Positions 45,882 through 54,658 of a stretch of 64,000 bases of DNA are shown here, piece after piece. Source of the stretch: Micromonospora sediminicola (GTDB lineage: Bacteria; Actinomycetota; Actinomycetes; Mycobacteriales; Micromonosporaceae); NCBI RefSeq assembly GCF_900089585.1, contig NZ_FLRH01000003.1, forward strand, positions 3,796,501-3,860,500. The letters run 5' to 3'. The notes under the pieces are model-generated. The model was not told the origin of the DNA and did no database searches. It saw nothing but the letters and a program-made list of their open reading frames with translations. Positions within the stretch are counted from its first letter, which is position 1. Each line of letters begins with the position of its first letter. The position numbers and the translations under genes were made by a program.

Positions 45882-46316
45882 TCAGGCGGTGGTGAGCTGC
45901 CGGTGGCCGTTGCCCTCCGCGGTCGACGTGACCGTGATCCGGCGCGGCTTGGCCCGCTCGGCGACCGGGATGCGCAGCGTCAGCACCCCGTTGTCGTAGC
46001 CGGCTTCGAGGCGGTCGGTGTCGAGCGTGTCGCCCAGGAACAGCTGGCGGGTGAAGGTGCCCATCGGGCGCTCGGCGGCGACCAGTTCGACGTTCTCGCC
46101 GGTCGGGCGGCGCCGCTCGGCGCGGACGGTCAGCACGTTGCGCTCGACCGTGCAGTCGATGCTGTCCGGGTCCACGCCGGGCAGGTCGAAGGCGGCGTAG
46201 AAGTGGTCGCCGTCGCGGTAGGCGTCGAGGTGCATCACGGCCGGCCGGGTGGTGGTGCCGAAGAACTGCTCGGCGATCCGGTCGATCTCACGGAACGGGT
46301 CGGTACGCATCAACAT
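45882..46316 (-). CDS. Small heat-shock protein Hsp20 (alpha-crystallin type)
   Basis: 144 residues from ATG 46316, preceded by GAGGAGG. The alpha-crystallin domain covers about 32-132: HLDAYRDGDHFYAAFDLPGV, DCTVERNVLTVRAERRR, MGTFTRQLFLGDTLDTDRLE and AGYDNGVLTLRIPVAE with the GVLTLRIP signature. It holds unfolding proteins as an ATP-independent oligomer. A HAIR-type operator lies 39 bp upstream of the start codon, so it is probably in the HspR heat-shock regulon. It ends 7 bp from the convergent WYL gene. Confidence 0.92.
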   Translation of the reverse strand: MLMRTDPFREIDRIAEQFFGTTTRPAVMHLDAYRDGDHFYAAFDLPGVDPDSIDCTVERNVLTVRAERRRPTGENVELVAAERPMGTFTRQLFLGDTLDTDRLEAGYDNGVLTLRIPVAERAKPRRITVTSTAEGNGHRQLTTA

Positions 46317-46354
46317 GGCAGTGCCTCCTCGGTTCTCCTGGCCCAAGGTCTCAC

Positions 46355-46375
46355 GTTGAGTCTGGTCGACTCAAC
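46355..46375 (-). promoter_or_regulatory. HAIR element (HspR operator) upstream of hsp20
   Basis: GTTGAGT-N7-ACTCAAC: a perfect 7-bp-arm dyad with the 7-bp spacer of the HspR consensus (CTTGAGT-N7-ACTCAAG). Only the outermost base of each arm differs, and it does so symmetrically. Confidence 0.85.
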
Positions 46376-46390
46376 TTCCCGATTTCTGTT

Positions 46391-46900
46391 TTAGCGCGGC
46401 GTCGCGGCGTCGTCAACTCGCGCCGGCAGTGACTTCTCGAACCAGTGCTGCGCGTACGGGCCGGAGGTGTAGGCGGGGATCTCCCGGTAGCCGTGGCGGG
46501 CATACAGGGCGCGTGCCTCGACCAGGTCGGAGCGGGTGTCCAGGCGGATCCGGGCCGCCCCCGCGTCGACCGCGTACGCCTCGGCCGCCGCGAGCAGGGC
46601 CGCGCCGCCACCGGCGCCCCGGTGCGCCGGGCGCACGTACAGCCGGGTCAACTCCGCCCAGCCCGGCCGCCACCGCAGCCCGGCGCACCCGGCGGGAAGG
46701 CCGTCGTGGTGAGCTGTCATCAGCAGGCCGGTGGGCGGGGCCAGGTCGTCGCTGGGCATCTCGGTCAGCGCGGCGTCGACCTCGCCGGGCCGCTCCGGGC
46801 GGCCGTACCAGCGGCGGACCATCTCCGCCATGTACTCCCGCAGCAGCACCCGCGCGACCGGACCGTCGGGCGGGTCGAGGCGGGTGTCCCAGCCGGTCAC
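46391..46900 (-). CDS. GNAT-family N-acetyltransferase
   Basis: 169 residues from a GTG at 46900 that overlaps the stop of the DUF2087 gene by 4 bp. GNAT core: GLPAGCAGLRWRPGWAELTR, LYVRPAHRGAGGGAALLAAA (acetyl-CoA loop with RGAGGG) and RLDTRSDLVEARALYARHGY, ending REIPAYTSGPYAQHWFEKSL. The acceptor is unknown. Translational coupling with the DUF2087 gene suggests a common task. Its 3' end is close to the HAIR element of hsp20. Confidence 0.85.
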   Translation of the reverse strand: MTGWDTRLDPPDGPVARVLLREYMAEMVRRWYGRPERPGEVDAALTEMPSDDLAPPTGLLMTAHHDGLPAGCAGLRWRPGWAELTRLYVRPAHRGAGGGAALLAAAEAYAVDAGAARIRLDTRSDLVEARALYARHGYREIPAYTSGPYAQHWFEKSLPARVDDAATPR

Positions 46901-47421
46901 GGGCCGGTCCGCCAGTAGACGCCGTGCTCGCGGGTGAGCAGCATGTCGTCGACCAGGTAGCGGCGCAGCGTCACGTGGTCGGCCTCGCCGCCGGCGCACC
47001 AGGGGCGCAGCGCGTCGTCCACCGCCCGTTCCGGATAGCGCAGCCCGGGTTCGAAGGTGTGCGTGGTGATGTGTTCCAGCAGCACGCGCCGGCGGCCGCG
47101 CTGCGCGGGCAGCCGGGTCAGCGCGCCGTCACGCAGGAACGTGCGCAGGATCGACTCGCGCCGGTCGGCGGGCGGGGCGGACGGCGTCGCCCCGGAGCGG
47201 GCGACGTCGCGCAGCCACCCGTCGTCGACGCGCAGCCCGGAGCCGTCGTCGACGAGCACGCCGGTGTCGGTGAGCCGGCGCACGGCGGTGGCCACGTCGC
47301 GGGCCGGCAACCCGGTGCGGGCCACCACGGCGGGCACGTCCCGGGCGCCGAGGACGACGGCGGCGAACACGACGCGGCGGCGCTCGTCGACGAGCGCGCC
47401 CGCGAGGGCATGGGCGGTCAT
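46897..47421 (-). CDS. DUF2087-domain protein with putative winged helix
   Basis: 174 residues. The C-terminal half is DUF2087: ILRTFLRDGALTRLPAQRGR, VLLEHITTHTFEPGLRYPER and VDDALRPWCAGGEADHVTLR RYLVDDMLLTREHGVYWR. The N-terminal half (RRRVVFAAVVLGARDVPAVV, ARTGLPARDVATAVRRLTDT) reads as an ArsR-like winged helix, so it may be a regulator. It is followed by the coupled GNAT gene. Confidence 0.87.
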   Translation of the reverse strand: MTAHALAGALVDERRRVVFAAVVLGARDVPAVVARTGLPARDVATAVRRLTDTGVLVDDGSGLRVDDGWLRDVARSGATPSAPPADRRESILRTFLRDGALTRLPAQRGRRRVLLEHITTHTFEPGLRYPERAVDDALRPWCAGGEADHVTLRRYLVDDMLLTREHGVYWRTGP

Positions 47422-47504
47422 GCCCGGCAGCCTGTCAGCACCCGACGCGGACGGCCAGGCGTTTTCGGCCCGTGCGGGGGATGCCCGCCGGCGGTGTCAG
47501 GCCG

Positions 47505-48017
47505 TCACGGGCCCCCGACGTTTCCGGTCGGTCGCTCGGCGGCCGAGTTCACCCGGCGCAGCAGGTCGGCCAGCGTCCGCCGCTCCGCCGCGTCCAGTGC
47601 GCCGAGCACCCGGTGCTCCTCGTCACCGACGACGTCCAGGGCCTGCCGCCAGATGGCCTCGCCGGCCTCGGTGAGCGCCACGTCGACGCGCCGCCGGTCG
47701 ACCTCGGACGGGATCCGGCGCACGAAGCCGCGCCGGACCAGGGCGTCCACCCGGGCGGTGATCGAGGCGGGCGCCATCCGCAGCGCGTCGGCGATCTCCG
47801 ACGGGGCGGCGCGCCCGCCGCGCCCGGCGAGGACGTGCAGCGTGCCGTACTCCTTCTCCTGCAGGTCGAGGTCGGCCAGGACCCGGTCCTTGACCGCGCG
47901 CAGGTGCCGGGTGAGCAGCATCATCCGCACCACCGCGCCCTCCACGTCGGGGTCGAGGTCGGGCAGGACGGGCTGCCAGCGCGCCACGTGCTGGTCGACG
48001 GAGTCACGGTCGGTCAC
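47505..48017 (-). CDS. MarR-family transcriptional regulator
   Basis: 170 residues from GTG 48017. MarR winged helix: LQEKEYGTLHVLAGRGGRAA, PSEIADALRMAPASITARVD and ALVRRGFVRRIPSEVDRRRV (D-x-R wing), then VALTEAGEAIWRQALDVVGD. It is divergent from an MFS transporter gene; the 69-bp gap holds two copies of a 15-bp dyad. This is the usual arrangement of a ligand-responsive repressor of an efflux pump. Confidence 0.9.
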   Translation of the reverse strand: MTDRDSVDQHVARWQPVLPDLDPDVEGAVVRMMLLTRHLRAVKDRVLADLDLQEKEYGTLHVLAGRGGRAAPSEIADALRMAPASITARVDALVRRGFVRRIPSEVDRRRVDVALTEAGEAIWRQALDVVGDEEHRVLGALDAAERRTLADLLRRVNSAAERPTGNVGGP

Positions 48018-48043
48018 GACAGCCACGGTACGTCGAACCCAAA

Positions 48044-48073
48044 ATATTCGTTGTCGAAATATTCGACGTCGAA
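48044..48073. promoter_or_regulatory. Two adjoining 15-bp operator copies (MarR/MFS)
   Basis: ATATTCGTTGTCGAA (48044-48058) is followed directly by ATATTCGACGTCGAA (48059-48073), 13 of 15 identical. The second contains the perfect 12-bp palindrome TTCGACGTCGAA. They lie between the divergent MarR and MFS starts, where the repressor would block both. Confidence 0.75.
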
Positions 48074-48086
48074 GTAGTCTGCGGCG

Positions 48087-49317
48087 GTGACGCATCCCCT
48101 CCGGCTCCGCGCCTTCCGTCTGCTCTTCCTCGGCCGTACGGTGTCCGCCCTCGGCGACGCCGTGGTCCCCACCGCGCTCGCGCTCGCCGTGCTGCGGGCC
48201 ACCGGCTCGACCGCCGCGCTGGCCCTGGTGCTCGGCTGCGCCATGGTGCCCCGGCTGCTGCTGCTCCCCGCTCGGCGGCGTGGTCGCCGACCGGTTCGCC
48301 GCCCGCCGCGTCGCGCTCGCCACCGACCTGATCCGCGGCGCCGCCCAACTGGTCGTCGGCGTCGAACTGCTCGGCGGCGCGCCGACCCTCGCCCACCTCG
48401 CCGTGGCCTCCGCCGTCGGCGGGGTCGCCTCCGCCTTCGCCATGCCCACCGCGTCCCCCCTGGTCGCCGGCGTCGTCGACGCCGCGGGACGGCAGCGGGC
48501 CAACGCCCTGCTCGGCGCCACCACCAACGCCAGCCGGCTCGCCGGCCCGGCCCTGGCCGGCCTGCTGGTCTGGACCGCCGGCCCCGGCTGGGCGTTCGTC
48601 ATCGACGCCGCCTCGTTCGGCGTCAGCGCCGCACTGCTGGCCGCCATCCAGGTCCGGCACGTGCCGGTCGAGCGCCGCTCACTGCGCGCCGACCTGGTCC
48701 TCGGGTGGCGGGAGGTCCGCGCCCGCGACTGGTACTGGAGCAGCCTGGTCGCCCACGCCGTCTGGAACGGAGCCGCCGCCGTGCTGCTCACCGTCGGCCC
48801 GGCCGTCGCCGTCACCCGGCTCGGCGGCGAGGGCGTCTGGGTACTGCTGCAACAGGCCGGCGCGGTCGGGCTGCTGGCCGGTTCGCTGCTGGCCAGCCGC
48901 GCCCGCCCCCGCCGCCCGGTGCTGGTGGGCAACCTGGCGCTGGCCACGTACGCGGCGCCGCTGCTGCTGCTCGCCGTGGCCGCGCCCGCCGCGCTGACCG
49001 TGGCCGCCTACTGCCTGGCGCTGAGCGCCCTGGGCTTCCTCAACCCGGTCTGGGAGACCGTGGTCCAGGCCCGCTTCCCCACCGAGGTGCTGGCCCGGGT
49101 CACCTCCTACGACTGGCTCATGTCGCTGGGCGCCATGCCCCTCGGTTACGCCCTCGCGCCGCTCGCCGCGTCGGCCTGGGGCGCCTCGACGCCCCTCGCG
49201 GTCGCCGGGGTGCTCGTGCTGCTCGCCTGCGCCGGCACCGCCGCCGTGCCCGGCGTACGCCGGGTGGGCTGGACCGTCGCCGCCGCGCCGGCCCAGCCGG
49301 AGCCGGCGCGGCGGTGA
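48087..49317 (+). pseudogene. MFS transporter, frameshifted at a C4 tract
   Basis: The first 60 codons from GTG 48087 (LRLRAFRLLFLGRTVSALGD, PTALALAVLRATGSTAALAL) and the remainder from about 48280 (VADRFAARRVALATDLIRGA to the stop at 49317) make one MFS protein of about 410 residues, but in different frames. Removing one C from cccc at 48266-48269 restores the expected LLLPLGGVVADR junction. The rest of the sequence is undamaged, so the lesion is recent, reversible, or a sequencing error. The gene is divergent from a MarR gene and would be a drug or metabolite exporter. Confidence 0.85.
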
Positions 49318-49327
49318 CCAGGACGAC

Positions 49328-49723
49328 TCAGAGCCGGTGCCCGGTGGTGGCGTCGACGCTGTCGGGGACGGCGTCGTGCCGGTCCCCCACGCTGGACGTG
49401 CCGGACGGCTCGAACATGAGGATCGAGGCGCCGTCCGGCGCGTACGGCCGGTGCTCCACCCCGCGCGGCACCACGAACACCGCGCCGCGCGGCAGCGTCA
49501 CCTCCCGCTGCGCGGCGTCCGCGCCGTCGCGCAGGGCGATGCGCAGCTCCCCGTCGAGCACCAGGAAGAACTCGTCGGTGTGGTCGTGGGCGTGCCAGAC
49601 GTGCTCGCCCGCCACCTTCGCGACCCGGACGTCGTAGTCGTTGACCGTGGTCACGATCCGCGGACTCCACAGCTGGTCGAAGCGCGCCAGGGCGGCGGCC
49701 AGCTCGATCGGCTCAGGGTTCAT
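49328..49723 (-). CDS. Cupin-domain protein
   Basis: 131 residues from ATG 49723. Cupin motif 1 is GEHVWHAHDHTDEFFLVLDG ELRIAL, with the metal histidines and Glu; motif 2 is GAVFVVPRGVEHRPYAPDG with the last His. The metal site is complete. Small single-domain cupins may be dioxygenases, isomerases or sensors; the substrate is unknown. It faces the frameshifted MFS gene tail to tail (10-bp gap). Confidence 0.87.
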   Translation of the reverse strand: MNPEPIELAAALARFDQLWSPRIVTTVNDYDVRVAKVAGEHVWHAHDHTDEFFLVLDGELRIALRDGADAAQREVTLPRGAVFVVPRGVEHRPYAPDGASILMFEPSGTSSVGDRHDAVPDSVDATTGHRL

Positions 49724-49750
49724 CCGACCATCCTCGCGCACCGGCGGCGG

Positions 49751-50239
49751 TCACAGGGGACGGTGCATGACGTGCAGGCCCACCCGACCCCGCGCCGGGT
49801 GGGCGAACGACTCCGGCACGGTGCCGATCACGGTGAAGCCCAACCGCCGGTACAGCGCCACGGCCGCCGCGTTGGTCTCCACCACGGCGTTGAACTGCAT
49901 CGCGGCGAAACCCTGCCGGCGGGCCCAGTCCAACGCGTCCTCGCACAGCGCCCGGCCCACGCCGCGGCCCCGCGCGCCGGCGGCCACCATGAAACTCGCG
50001 GTCGCCACGTGCGAGCCCGGCCCGGGCCGGTTCGCGCCCATCTTGGCGGTGCCGAGCACGGCGGCGTCGTCGTCCACCGCCACCGAGGTACGCCCCGGGG
50101 GGCGTTCCACCCACACCTCGTGGGCCACCTCGGCCGGCCAGGCCGGGTCGTAGGGGAACGTGTCCCCGGCGGTGACGACGTCGGAGAAGATCGGCCAGAC
50201 CTGGCCCCAGTCGGCGTCGGTGTAGTCACGGATGCGCAC
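49751..50239 (-). CDS. GNAT-family N-acetyltransferase (L-amino acid N-acyltransferase-like)
   Basis: 162 residues from a GTG at 50239 (RIRDYTDADWGQVWPIFSDV). Core: VDDDAAVLGTAKMGANRPG, SFMVAAGARGRGVGRALCED (acetyl-CoA loop RGRGVG) and FNAVVETNAAAVALYRRLGF. The N-terminal pattern is close to the phosphinothricin/methionine-sulfoximine acetyltransferase-like group, but many members have unknown acceptors. It lies upstream of the cupin gene on the same strand. Confidence 0.87.
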   Translation of the reverse strand: MRIRDYTDADWGQVWPIFSDVVTAGDTFPYDPAWPAEVAHEVWVERPPGRTSVAVDDDAAVLGTAKMGANRPGPGSHVATASFMVAAGARGRGVGRALCEDALDWARRQGFAAMQFNAVVETNAAAVALYRRLGFTVIGTVPESFAHPARGRVGLHVMHRPL

Positions 50240-50345
50240 GGCGGGCACGCTAGTCGGGACCCGACCGTCCGGCCACCGGATTCCGTCCACCCGGCCGAGG
50301 CCGGCGGGACGACGTCGGACCGCCCCGCCGGGCCATCATGGGCAG

Positions 50346-51887
50346 GTGGCCGAATCAGTCGCCGACGTCGATCGTCGCGAGGCCGCCACGCCCGCCGGGC
50401 CGCCGCCGCCCGGGCCACACACGGCGGTCCCGTGGCTGGTCGGCGCGGCCCTCACCGCCGTCCTGCTGCTGCTCGCCGGCCGCTACGGCTACCACCGCGA
50501 CGAGCTCTACTTCCTGCTGTGCGGCCGGCACCTCGACTGGGGCTACGTCGACCAGGGGCCGCTCGTGCCCGCCCTGGCCCGGCTGGCCGACACCGTCGCG
50601 CCGGGCAACCTGGTGCTGCTGCGCACCCCGTCGGCGGTCATCGGCGGCGCCGCGGTGGTGCTGGTCGCCGCGATCGCCCGGGAGTTCGGCGCCGGTCGGG
50701 TCGCCCAGTCGGCGGCGGCGGTGCTCGCCGCCGCCTCGGGCATCGTCCTGGCCGGCGGGCACCTGCTCAGCACCACCAGCGTCGACCTGCTGGTGTGGCT
50801 CGTCGCCGCGTTCTGCGTGGCCCGGATGCTGCGCACCGGCGACACCCGCTGGGCGCTCGGCGCCGGGCTCGCCCTCGGCGTGGGAATGCTCAACAAGCCA
50901 CTGCCCGCCCTGCTCGGCGTCGGCCTGGTCGCCGGGGTCGTGATCGCCGGGCCGCGTCGCCTGCTGCGGGACCGGTGGGTCCTCGCCGGGGCGGTGATCG
51001 CCGTGCTGCTCGCCGTGCCGTACGGGGCGTGGCAGGCCGCGCACGGCTTCCCGCAGCTCTCCGTCGCCTCGGCCATCGCTGGCGGCGACAGCTCCTACAG
51101 CGGCCGGCTGGACGCGCTCGTGTTGCAACTGCTCATCATCAGCCCGTTCGCCGTCCCGGTGTGGGTGACCGGGCTGGTGGCGCTGCTGCGCCGCCCGGCC
51201 TGGTCGGCGTACCGGGCGATCGGCTGGGCGTGGCTGGTGGTGGTCGCGGTCGTCGTGCTGGCCGGCGGCAAGGGCTACTACGACGCGCCGCTGCTGCTGG
51301 TGCTCACCGCCGCCGGCGTGACGCCCACCCTCGACTGGGCGCGGCGCGGCGCCGCCCGGGCCCGACAGACCGCACTCGCCGCCGCCGCCGTGCTGATGGC
51401 GGCCAGCAGCGCGGTGCTGCTGCTGCCCACGCTGCCGGCCGACCGGCTGCCCGGGTTCGTCGTCGCGGCCAACCCCGACGTCGGCGAGACGATCGGATGG
51501 CCGGAGTTCGCCGACTCGGTCGCCGCCGTGCACCGGGGTCTGCCGCCGGCCGAACGCGACCGGGCGGTCATGCTCACCGCCAACTACGGCGAGGCCGGCG
51601 CGCTGGCCCGCTACGGCCCGGCGCGTGGCCTGCCCCGCGCGTACTCCGGGCACAACAGCATGGTCACGTTCGGCCGGCCGCCCGACGGCGCCGACGTGGT
51701 GATCGCCGTCGGCTGGTCCCGCCCCGACCGGCTGCGCGCCTGGTTCACCGAGGTCACCGAGGCCGGCCGGGTCGACCAGCGGGTCGACGTCGACAACGAG
51801 GAGAACGGCGGGCCGATCTTCGTCGCCCGCGGTCCGCGCCGCCCCTGGTCGCACATCTGGGACAGCGAGGTCCGGCACGCCTCCTGA
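50346..51887 (+). CDS. Membrane glycosyltransferase, family 39 (ArnT/PMT-like)
   Basis: 513 residues from a GTG at 50346, about ten to eleven membrane segments. The first periplasmic loop has GYHRDELYFLLCGRHLDWGY followed by VDQGPLVPALARLAD; the acidic DEL and the YVDQGP block are typical of GT39/GT83 polyprenyl-phosphate sugar transferases. The C-terminal 120 residues are soluble and extracytoplasmic (VMLTANYGEAGALARYGPAR, AYSGHNSMVTFGRPPDGADV). It moves a sugar from a lipid carrier to an unknown acceptor at the outer face of the membrane. It is followed 24 bp later by the TIGR04222 gene. Confidence 0.88.
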   Translation: MAESVADVDRREAATPAGPPPPGPHTAVPWLVGAALTAVLLLLAGRYGYHRDELYFLLCGRHLDWGYVDQGPLVPALARLADTVAPGNLVLLRTPSAVIGGAAVVLVAAIAREFGAGRVAQSAAAVLAAASGIVLAGGHLLSTTSVDLLVWLVAAFCVARMLRTGDTRWALGAGLALGVGMLNKPLPALLGVGLVAGVVIAGPRRLLRDRWVLAGAVIAVLLAVPYGAWQAAHGFPQLSVASAIAGGDSSYSGRLDALVLQLLIISPFAVPVWVTGLVALLRRPAWSAYRAIGWAWLVVVAVVVLAGGKGYYDAPLLLVLTAAGVTPTLDWARRGAARARQTALAAAAVLMAASSAVLLLPTLPADRLPGFVVAANPDVGETIGWPEFADSVAAVHRGLPPAERDRAVMLTANYGEAGALARYGPARGLPRAYSGHNSMVTFGRPPDGADVVIAVGWSRPDRLRAWFTEVTEAGRVDQRVDVDNEENGGPIFVARGPRRPWSHIWDSEVRHAS

Positions 51888-51911
51888 GGCCGGCGGGCCA
51901 TACTTGTCGCC

Positions 51912-52730
51912 ATGCTCTGGGGTGTCAGCGGGCCGCTCTTCCTCCTCGACTACCTCGGCGCGGTCGCCGTGGCCGCCGCGATCGCCCTGGCCGTACGGGA
52001 ACTGACCGGCCGGCGGGCCGCCGGCGCGACGCCCGACCGGGTCGAACTGGCCTACCTCACCGACCGCGCGCTGCTGGCCTGCCAGGTGGGGATCGCCGCG
52101 CTGCGCCGCGCCGGCGGGGTGAGCACCGGCGAACTCGCCACGCTGCGCGCCAACGGCCCCCCACCGGCCCGACCATCCGGTCTGGTCCGCGCCCTGCACA
52201 CCGCCCTGCGCCGCCCGCAGACCTGGGCCGCCGTCCTCGCCGACCCCGACGTCGCTCGGGCGCTGCGCCGGATGGTCGGCCGGCTGGTCCGCGACGGTTG
52301 GCTGCTCACCCGCGCCCAACGCCGCCGGATCGCGCTGGGCACCCTGCCGCTGTTCGCGATCGCCGCCGTCGGCGTGACCCGGCTCGTGGACAGCGCCGTC
52401 GAGGGACGCTCCGCCGGCGGCCCGGCCTCGGTCGCCGGGCTGCTGCTGTGCTGCCTGGCCACCGCGCTGGGCGGCTGGTGGCTGACCGAGGTGCCGGAGA
52501 CCGGCGCCGCCGCCCGCCGCCTGCTGCGCCGGCTACGACGCGAGCACGCCGACCTCGACCCCGAACGCCGCCCCACCTGGCAGGGACGGGACACCGACGC
52601 GCTGCTGACCGCCATGGCGCTGTTCGGTCCCCGCCCGCTGCTCGCCGTCGACCCGGCCTTCGCCGTCCAGGTCGGCGTCGACCCGGACCGCGGCCGACCC
52701 CGCCCGGAGCCGAAACCCGCCCGCCGCTGA
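51912..52730 (+). CDS. TIGR04222-domain membrane protein
   Basis: 272 residues. The start MLWGVSGPLFLLDYLGAVAV is the family hallmark. Two further membrane segments (IALGTLPLFAIAAVGVTRLV and SVAGLLLCCLATALGGWWLT) follow a cytoplasmic region with VELAYLTDRALLACQVGIAA LRRAGG. Family members often have a Cys-rich tail; here the tail is Arg/Pro-rich instead. Function unknown. It is close behind the GT39 gene and may be co-expressed. Confidence 0.8.
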   Translation: MLWGVSGPLFLLDYLGAVAVAAAIALAVRELTGRRAAGATPDRVELAYLTDRALLACQVGIAALRRAGGVSTGELATLRANGPPPARPSGLVRALHTALRRPQTWAAVLADPDVARALRRMVGRLVRDGWLLTRAQRRRIALGTLPLFAIAAVGVTRLVDSAVEGRSAGGPASVAGLLLCCLATALGGWWLTEVPETGAAARRLLRRLRREHADLDPERRPTWQGRDTDALLTAMALFGPRPLLAVDPAFAVQVGVDPDRGRPRPEPKPARR

Positions 52731-52798
52731 GCCCTCGACGGGCGGCGGCGACGCCGATGCGGCAGAGTGGCCCCACGACCGCGAGCAGGAGGTGACCC

Positions 52799-54268
52799 GT
52801 GGACGGCCCGACCGGGGTGGTGTTCCCCGCGACCGCCGACGGCCGGCGCAGCACGACCGCGCTGGGACGCGCCGTGGTCGCCGACGCGCTGCGCGCGGTC
52901 GACCCGATCGGCGCGCGCTCCGCCGAGCACGAGACCGACTGGCGGCGGGGCTACGTCGGCCACTTCCGCCGCCTGGTCGAGGCCGGCCTGCTCTCCCGCG
53001 ACGCCGCGCTCACCGTCGCCCGCGACGGCCTCGCCGCGCTGCACACCCGCATGCGGTACGCCCCGCCGCGCGGCGGCCCCGAGACCACACCGGCCGAGGC
53101 GTTCGCGTCGGACGACCGGGAACCGCCGCTGCGGACCGCCACGGTCACCGGCTCCGGCCCGGTGGAGCGCGAGCTGTCCCTGCCCTACCGGGGGCAACGC
53201 CTGCGCGGCGACGACCTGCGCCGCCGGCTCGACGCGTGGGTCGACGCCGGGGTCATCGAGCCCAGCTGCGCCGAGGCGGTCGGCCGGGTGCTGGCCAACC
53301 CGGACTGGCTGGACCTGCGCGACCAACGGATCGTGGTGCTCGGCGCGGGCGCCGAGATGGGCCCGCTGCCCTCGGTGCTGCGCTGGGGCGGCGACGTCGT
53401 CGCGGTCGACCTGCCCCGCCCGGAGATCTGGCGCCGCGTCCTGCGTACCGCCCGCCGCCACGGCGGCCGGCTGCACCTGCCCGTGCCGCCGGACACCGGG
53501 GACGACGACGCGGCGCTGACCGCCGCCGCCGGGGCGGACCTGCTGCACCGCCTCCCGCAGGCCGCCCGGTGGCTCGCCGGGCTCGACGGTCGGCTCGTGC
53601 TCGGCAACTACGTCTACGCCGACGGCGCCACCAACGTCCGGGTGGCCACCGCGGTCGACGCGCTCACCGTCGAGCTGACCGGGCAGCGCCCGGACGCCGC
53701 GCTGGCGTTCCTGGCCACCCCCACCGACGTGTACGCGGTCCCCGGCGACGCGGTCGCCCACGCCGAGCGCGGGTACGCCGCCCGTGGCACGGCTCGACGG
53801 ACCCTGCGGCTGATCTCCGGCGGCCGGCTGCTGCACCGCAACTACCCGCCCGGCGCCGACCCGGGCATCAACGACAGCCTGGTGCCCCAGCAGGGGCCGA
53901 ACTACGCGCTGGCCAAGCGGCTGCAACGCTGGCGCGCGGCGGTGGCCCGAGACGCCGGCGCCACGGTGTCGTTCACCGTCGCGCCGCCCACCCGCACCCG
54001 GTCGGTGCTGCGCAACCGCGCGCTCGCCGCCGCGTACGCCGGGGCGCACCGCTTCGGCGTCGAGGTGTTCGAGCCGGCCACCAGCAACACACTGATGGCC
54101 GCGCTGCTCGTGCACGATCTGCGCACCGGCGGTGGACCGGCGCAGGAGCACCCGTGGCGGGACGAAACGTACGCGGCGGCACACGGCGGACTGTGGCGCG
54201 TGCCGTACGCCCCGCGCAGCGCGCTGGGCCTGGCGGTGCTGCTGGGCCTCGGCGGGGCCCGGGCCTGA
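52799..54268 (+). CDS. Large protein of unknown function with Rossmann-like segment
   Basis: 489 residues from a GTG with AGGAGG at 52786-52791. Not recognised. It has no signal peptide or membrane segments. A mid-chain stretch, IVVLGAGAEMGPLPSVLRWG GDVVAVDLP (about 176-204), looks like a dinucleotide-binding fold with GxGxxxG and an acidic end of strand 2, which favours NAD. LVLGNYVYADGATNVRVATA and GINDSLVPQQGPNYALAKRL are conspicuous, probably conserved blocks. The last 100 residues are Arg- and Ala-rich. An unusual oxidoreductase or SAM-dependent enzyme is possible. Confidence 0.65.
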   Translation: MDGPTGVVFPATADGRRSTTALGRAVVADALRAVDPIGARSAEHETDWRRGYVGHFRRLVEAGLLSRDAALTVARDGLAALHTRMRYAPPRGGPETTPAEAFASDDREPPLRTATVTGSGPVERELSLPYRGQRLRGDDLRRRLDAWVDAGVIEPSCAEAVGRVLANPDWLDLRDQRIVVLGAGAEMGPLPSVLRWGGDVVAVDLPRPEIWRRVLRTARRHGGRLHLPVPPDTGDDDAALTAAAGADLLHRLPQAARWLAGLDGRLVLGNYVYADGATNVRVATAVDALTVELTGQRPDAALAFLATPTDVYAVPGDAVAHAERGYAARGTARRTLRLISGGRLLHRNYPPGADPGINDSLVPQQGPNYALAKRLQRWRAAVARDAGATVSFTVAPPTRTRSVLRNRALAAAYAGAHRFGVEVFEPATSNTLMAALLVHDLRTGGGPAQEHPWRDETYAAAHGGLWRVPYAPRSALGLAVLLGLGGARA

Positions 54269-54306
54269 GCGGGTTTCCTTGTCTTGGGCGCCGGGAAGGC
54301 TCCGGT

Positions 54307-54615
54307 ATGGCCGAGACATTCGTGAGCGAAGACCTGAAGACGCTGCAGTCGATGGCGCGCGGGGCCGGGATTCCGGATGCCGAGCGTCTGTCCCACGACG
54401 ACCTGGTGGAGGTGTTGCGCCGGGCCGGGCTGGCCGACGGCAGCCAGGACGACTGGCCGGACCAGCCGATCGAGGATCCGGCGCACCTGGCCGGACTGCC
54501 CCGCAGCTCGCTGCGGCAGGGTGACGAGAGCACCGGCGGTCGGGCCGCCGAGGAGGCGATCGGCGCCCGGCCCGGCGAGTCCGGCACCGAGATTGACGAC
54601 CGCACCGAACGCTGA
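54307..54615 (+). CDS. Small acidic protein with Rho-N/SAP-like helices, unknown
   Basis: 102 residues from ATG 54307. The N-terminal 45 residues (LKTLQSMARGAGIPDAERLS HDDLVEVLRRAGLA) have the helix-extended loop-helix pattern of Rho N-terminal or SAP-like domains, which bind nucleic acid. The rest is acidic and probably disordered (TGGRAAEEAIGARPGESGTE). It follows the 489-residue gene after 38 bp and is closed by a 17-bp-stem terminator. Function not known. Confidence 0.65.
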   Translation: MAETFVSEDLKTLQSMARGAGIPDAERLSHDDLVEVLRRAGLADGSQDDWPDQPIEDPAHLAGLPRSSLRQGDESTGGRAAEEAIGARPGESGTEIDDRTER

Positions 54616-54621
54616 CCGCAA

Positions 54622-54658
54622 GAACGGGCGGCTCCCGCAGAGCGGGGGCCGCCCGTTC
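54622..54658 (+). terminator. Strong terminator, 17-bp stem
   Basis: gaacgggcggc pairs with gccgcccgttc, and inside them cccgc pairs with gcggg; one t/g wobble joins the two, leaving a 3-nt loop (aga). It follows the small acidic protein gene by 6 bp. Confidence 0.85.
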
